Below, piece by piece: positions 7,614 to 8,971 of a stretch of 8,971 nt of DNA. Both the position numbers and the translations under genes were made by a program. Position 1 is the first letter of the stretch; each line of letters begins with the position of its first letter. Below the pieces are notes generated by a model. The model had not been told where the DNA came from. It ran no database searches and saw only the letters and a list, made by a program, of their open reading frames with translations. Source of the stretch: Sphingomonadaceae bacterium. GTDB taxonomy: Bacteria > Pseudomonadota > Alphaproteobacteria > Sphingomonadales > Sphingomonadaceae. The stretch lies in NCBI GenBank assembly GCA_023384025.1, contig JAHDXX010000031.1, positions 1 through 8,971 of the forward strand, written 5' to 3'.

Positions 7614-7621
7614 GGAAAGGA
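7614..7621 (+). promoter_or_regulatory. Ribosome binding site bearing on the SDR gene start
   Basis: GGAAAGGA lies 9 nt before an in-frame TTG (7631) and 18 nt before the ATG at 7640. The spacing favours TTG as the true start, adding three residues before the Rossmann strand; the ATG is kept as the conventional call. Confidence 0.4.
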
Positions 7622-7639
7622 TGCCACGGCTTGCCGCAC

Positions 7640-8401
7640 ATGCTCATCTTCGGCCTCGGCTACACCGCTTCGCGGATCGCGGAGGCATTGCGCGCGCGCG
7701 GGTGGCAAGTTCAGGCGACCGGCCGTTCCGGCAACCTCGGGTTCGACGACGAGGCCGCAGTGCGCGCCGCGCTGGCGCAGGCGAGCCACGTCCTGTCCTC
7801 GGTCCCGCCTGCGGGTGAGAGCGATCCGGTGCTCGACCGTTACGGCGACTGCTTGACGCACCCATGGCTCGGCTACCTCTCCTCGACCGGGGTCTATGGC
7901 GACGCGGAGGGCGCATGGGTCGATGAGAGCGCCCCGACCGGCACCGGGCGCCGCTCGGCCCGCAGCGAAGCCGACGCGCGCTGGCTGTCGCTGGGCGCGC
8001 GGGTGTTCCGGCTGCCGGGGATTTACGGACCCGGCAGGAGCGCGCTCGACCGGGTGCGAGAGGGCCGTGCGCAGCGGATCGACCTGCCGCAGCAGGTGTT
8101 CAGCCGGGTCCATGTCGAGGATATCGTGTTCGGCGTGCTGGCCGGTTTGAACGGCCCGCCGGGAGCCTACAATCTCGCCGATGACCTGCCGTGCAGCCAG
8201 AACGCGGTGATCGGGGAGGCCTGTCGCCTGCTGGGCGTGCCGCCGCCGCCCTTACAGACGCTGGAGCAAGCCAATCTCAGCCCCATGGCGCGGGGGTTCT
8301 ATGCCGAGAACCGCCGGGTGGCGAACGGCAAGGCGAAACGGGTGCTGGGGTGGGCGCCGCGTTATCCGACCTACCGCGAGGGGCTGGCGGCGCTGATTTA
8401 G
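7640..8401 (+). CDS. NAD(P)-dependent oxidoreductase, atypical SDR / NAD-epimerase-like (YeeZ-type)
   Basis: The protein has 253 residues (from the ATG) and a Rossmann fold: the N-terminal strand-helix-strand with FGLGYTASRIAEAL (4-17) binds the nucleotide, and the second strand ends in TGR (27-29), which hints at NADP preference. YLSSTGVYGD (79-88) corresponds to the active-site region of extended SDRs. The usual YxxxK is not present as such; R-x-x-E-like residues follow instead (SARSEADARW), as in atypical SDRs. RLPGIYGPGRSALDRVREG (124-142), FSRVHVEDI (154-162) and YNLADD (177-182) are further family blocks. The substrate is not predictable from sequence. Start is ATG 7640 or TTG 7631. It is divergent from pepN with a gap of only 40-49 nt, and the inverted-repeat element begins at the base after its TAG stop. 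Confidence 0.85.
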   Translation: MLIFGLGYTASRIAEALRARGWQVQATGRSGNLGFDDEAAVRAALAQASHVLSSVPPAGESDPVLDRYGDCLTHPWLGYLSSTGVYGDAEGAWVDESAPTGTGRRSARSEADARWLSLGARVFRLPGIYGPGRSALDRVREGRAQRIDLPQQVFSRVHVEDIVFGVLAGLNGPPGAYNLADDLPCSQNAVIGEACRLLGVPPPPLQTLEQANLSPMARGFYAENRRVANGKAKRVLGWAPRYPTYREGLAALI

Positions 8402-8551
8402 GGTTCGCGCCAAGCCGCCAAGATGCCAAGAGGTTTGCGCTCTCCGACTTGTTCGGCGCAGCCGTCAAACCGATTTCCAATGGCTAGACGGGATAAAGGA
8501 GCATCGCCTCTCAGTACAACCTCTTGGCATCTTGGCGGCTTGGCGCGAACC
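8402..8551. repeat. 150-bp palindromic element bounded by perfect 34-bp inverted repeats
   Basis: Positions 8402-8435 are the exact reverse complement of 8518-8551 (34 of 34 bases), and identity stops abruptly on both sides. The 82-bp interior (8436-8517) is not palindromic and holds no supported gene. Each arm contains CCAAG three times at an 8-nt period (8410, 8418 and 8426 in the left arm). The element fills the gap between two convergent genes, starting 1 nt after the SDR stop and ending 5 nt before the transporter stop. No target-site duplication is evident and no T-run makes it a classic terminator. It could be a REP/MITE-like mobile repeat or a bidirectional 3'-end structure; both are inferences. 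The inverted repeat itself is certain. Confidence 0.9.
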
Positions 8552-8556
8552 GCTTC

Positions 8557-8971
8557 TCAGGCCTGCCGCGCGCGCAGGGCCACCACCATGCCTGCCGTGC
8601 CCAGCACAGCCCCTGCCGCCGCCAGCAGCGACCAGTCATAGCCTTCGACGAAGGTCGAGATCAGCATCGCGATCACGATCACCAATACCCCGTTGTACGC
8701 TGCCCGGCCCGGCCCGATTTCGCGCACGATGCCGTAATAGAGCGGGAAGGTAATCACTGAACCCGCCAGCGCCAGCCAGGCCGTGCCCGCCCAGAAAGCG
8801 GTGCTCGCGGGAAACACCGGCGGGCCAGAGGTGACCCAGGCCAGCGCCACGTCGATCACCGTGCCGTAAAGCATGGCCCAGGCGAGCAGGCTGACCATCG
8901 GCAGGCTGCGCCCGGTTTCGTTCGCCTGCACCACATTGGCGATCGAAGCCGACAGGATCCCGCCGACCGTC
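8557..8971 (-). CDS. EamA/DMT-family transporter, C-terminal part (5' end outside window)
   Basis: The frame is open to the right edge, giving 137 residues of the C-terminal half; an internal GTG at 8934 is not a credible start because coding continues upstream. Four or so hydrophobic helices are visible: LLAWAMLYGTVIDVALAWV, FWAGTAWLALAGSVITFPLYYG, AAYNGVLVIVIAMLISTF and LLAAAGAVLGTAGMVVAL. The pattern of a late helix followed by FEGY-like FVEGYDW and a final glycine-rich helix ending in ALRAR fits the second EamA repeat of drug/metabolite transporters. These are inner-membrane exporters or permeases of about ten helices for small metabolites. The substrate cannot be told. The gene converges with the SDR gene across the inverted-repeat element. 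Confidence 0.82.
   Translation of the reverse strand, partial: TVGGILSASIANVVQANETGRSLPMVSLLAWAMLYGTVIDVALAWVTSGPPVFPASTAFWAGTAWLALAGSVITFPLYYGIVREIGPGRAAYNGVLVIVIAMLISTFVEGYDWSLLAAAGAVLGTAGMVVALRARQA

Noticed and set aside
8423..8641. Short + strand frames across the inverted-repeat element and the transporter gene
   Set aside because: They run antisense through the conserved transporter C-terminus and show no recognisable protein; the element core has no supported gene.

Overview
The window reads as ordinary chromosomal DNA of a GC-rich alphaproteobacterium. The bc1 complex genes, the E. coli-type aminopeptidase N and the general protein style suggest a sphingomonad (Sphingomonadales, Erythrobacter/Novosphingobium-like). 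This placement is an inference from protein character; no marker gene such as 16S rRNA is present.

Layout. The left edge holds the 3' part of an agmatinase-family gene on the + strand, convergent with a tRNA-Gly(UCC) gene. From there to about 7.6 kb everything reads on the - strand. In transcription order this is pepN (aminopeptidase N), pgeF (peptidoglycan editing factor, overlapping pepN by 8 nt), a 204-bp gap with a candidate promoter, then petA, petB and petC (Rieske protein, cytochrome b and cytochrome c1 of ubiquinol:cytochrome c oxidoreductase). A strong intrinsic terminator follows, then apt (adenine phosphoribosyltransferase) and the tRNA. At 7.6 kb a short divergent gap separates pepN from a + strand atypical SDR oxidoreductase. 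That gene converges on the 3' end of an EamA/DMT-family transporter that runs off the right edge.

How the genes relate. petABC is a complete respiratory complex III operon with all expected heme and Fe-S ligands. pepN (peptide turnover) and pgeF (quality control of peptidoglycan precursors) look translationally coupled. apt (purine salvage), agmatinase (agmatine/polyamine metabolism), the SDR protein and the transporter are independent housekeeping or accessory functions.

No defence system, CRISPR array, insertion sequence, prophage or evident novel system is visible. The most unusual non-coding feature is a 150-bp element (8402-8551) bounded by perfect 34-bp inverted repeats, filling almost the whole gap between the convergent SDR and transporter genes. 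Secondary points are the petC terminator placed directly in front of the apt ribosome binding site, a near-perfect repeat of the tRNA anticodon arm at the tRNA 3' end, and a TTG start for pgeF inside the end of pepN.
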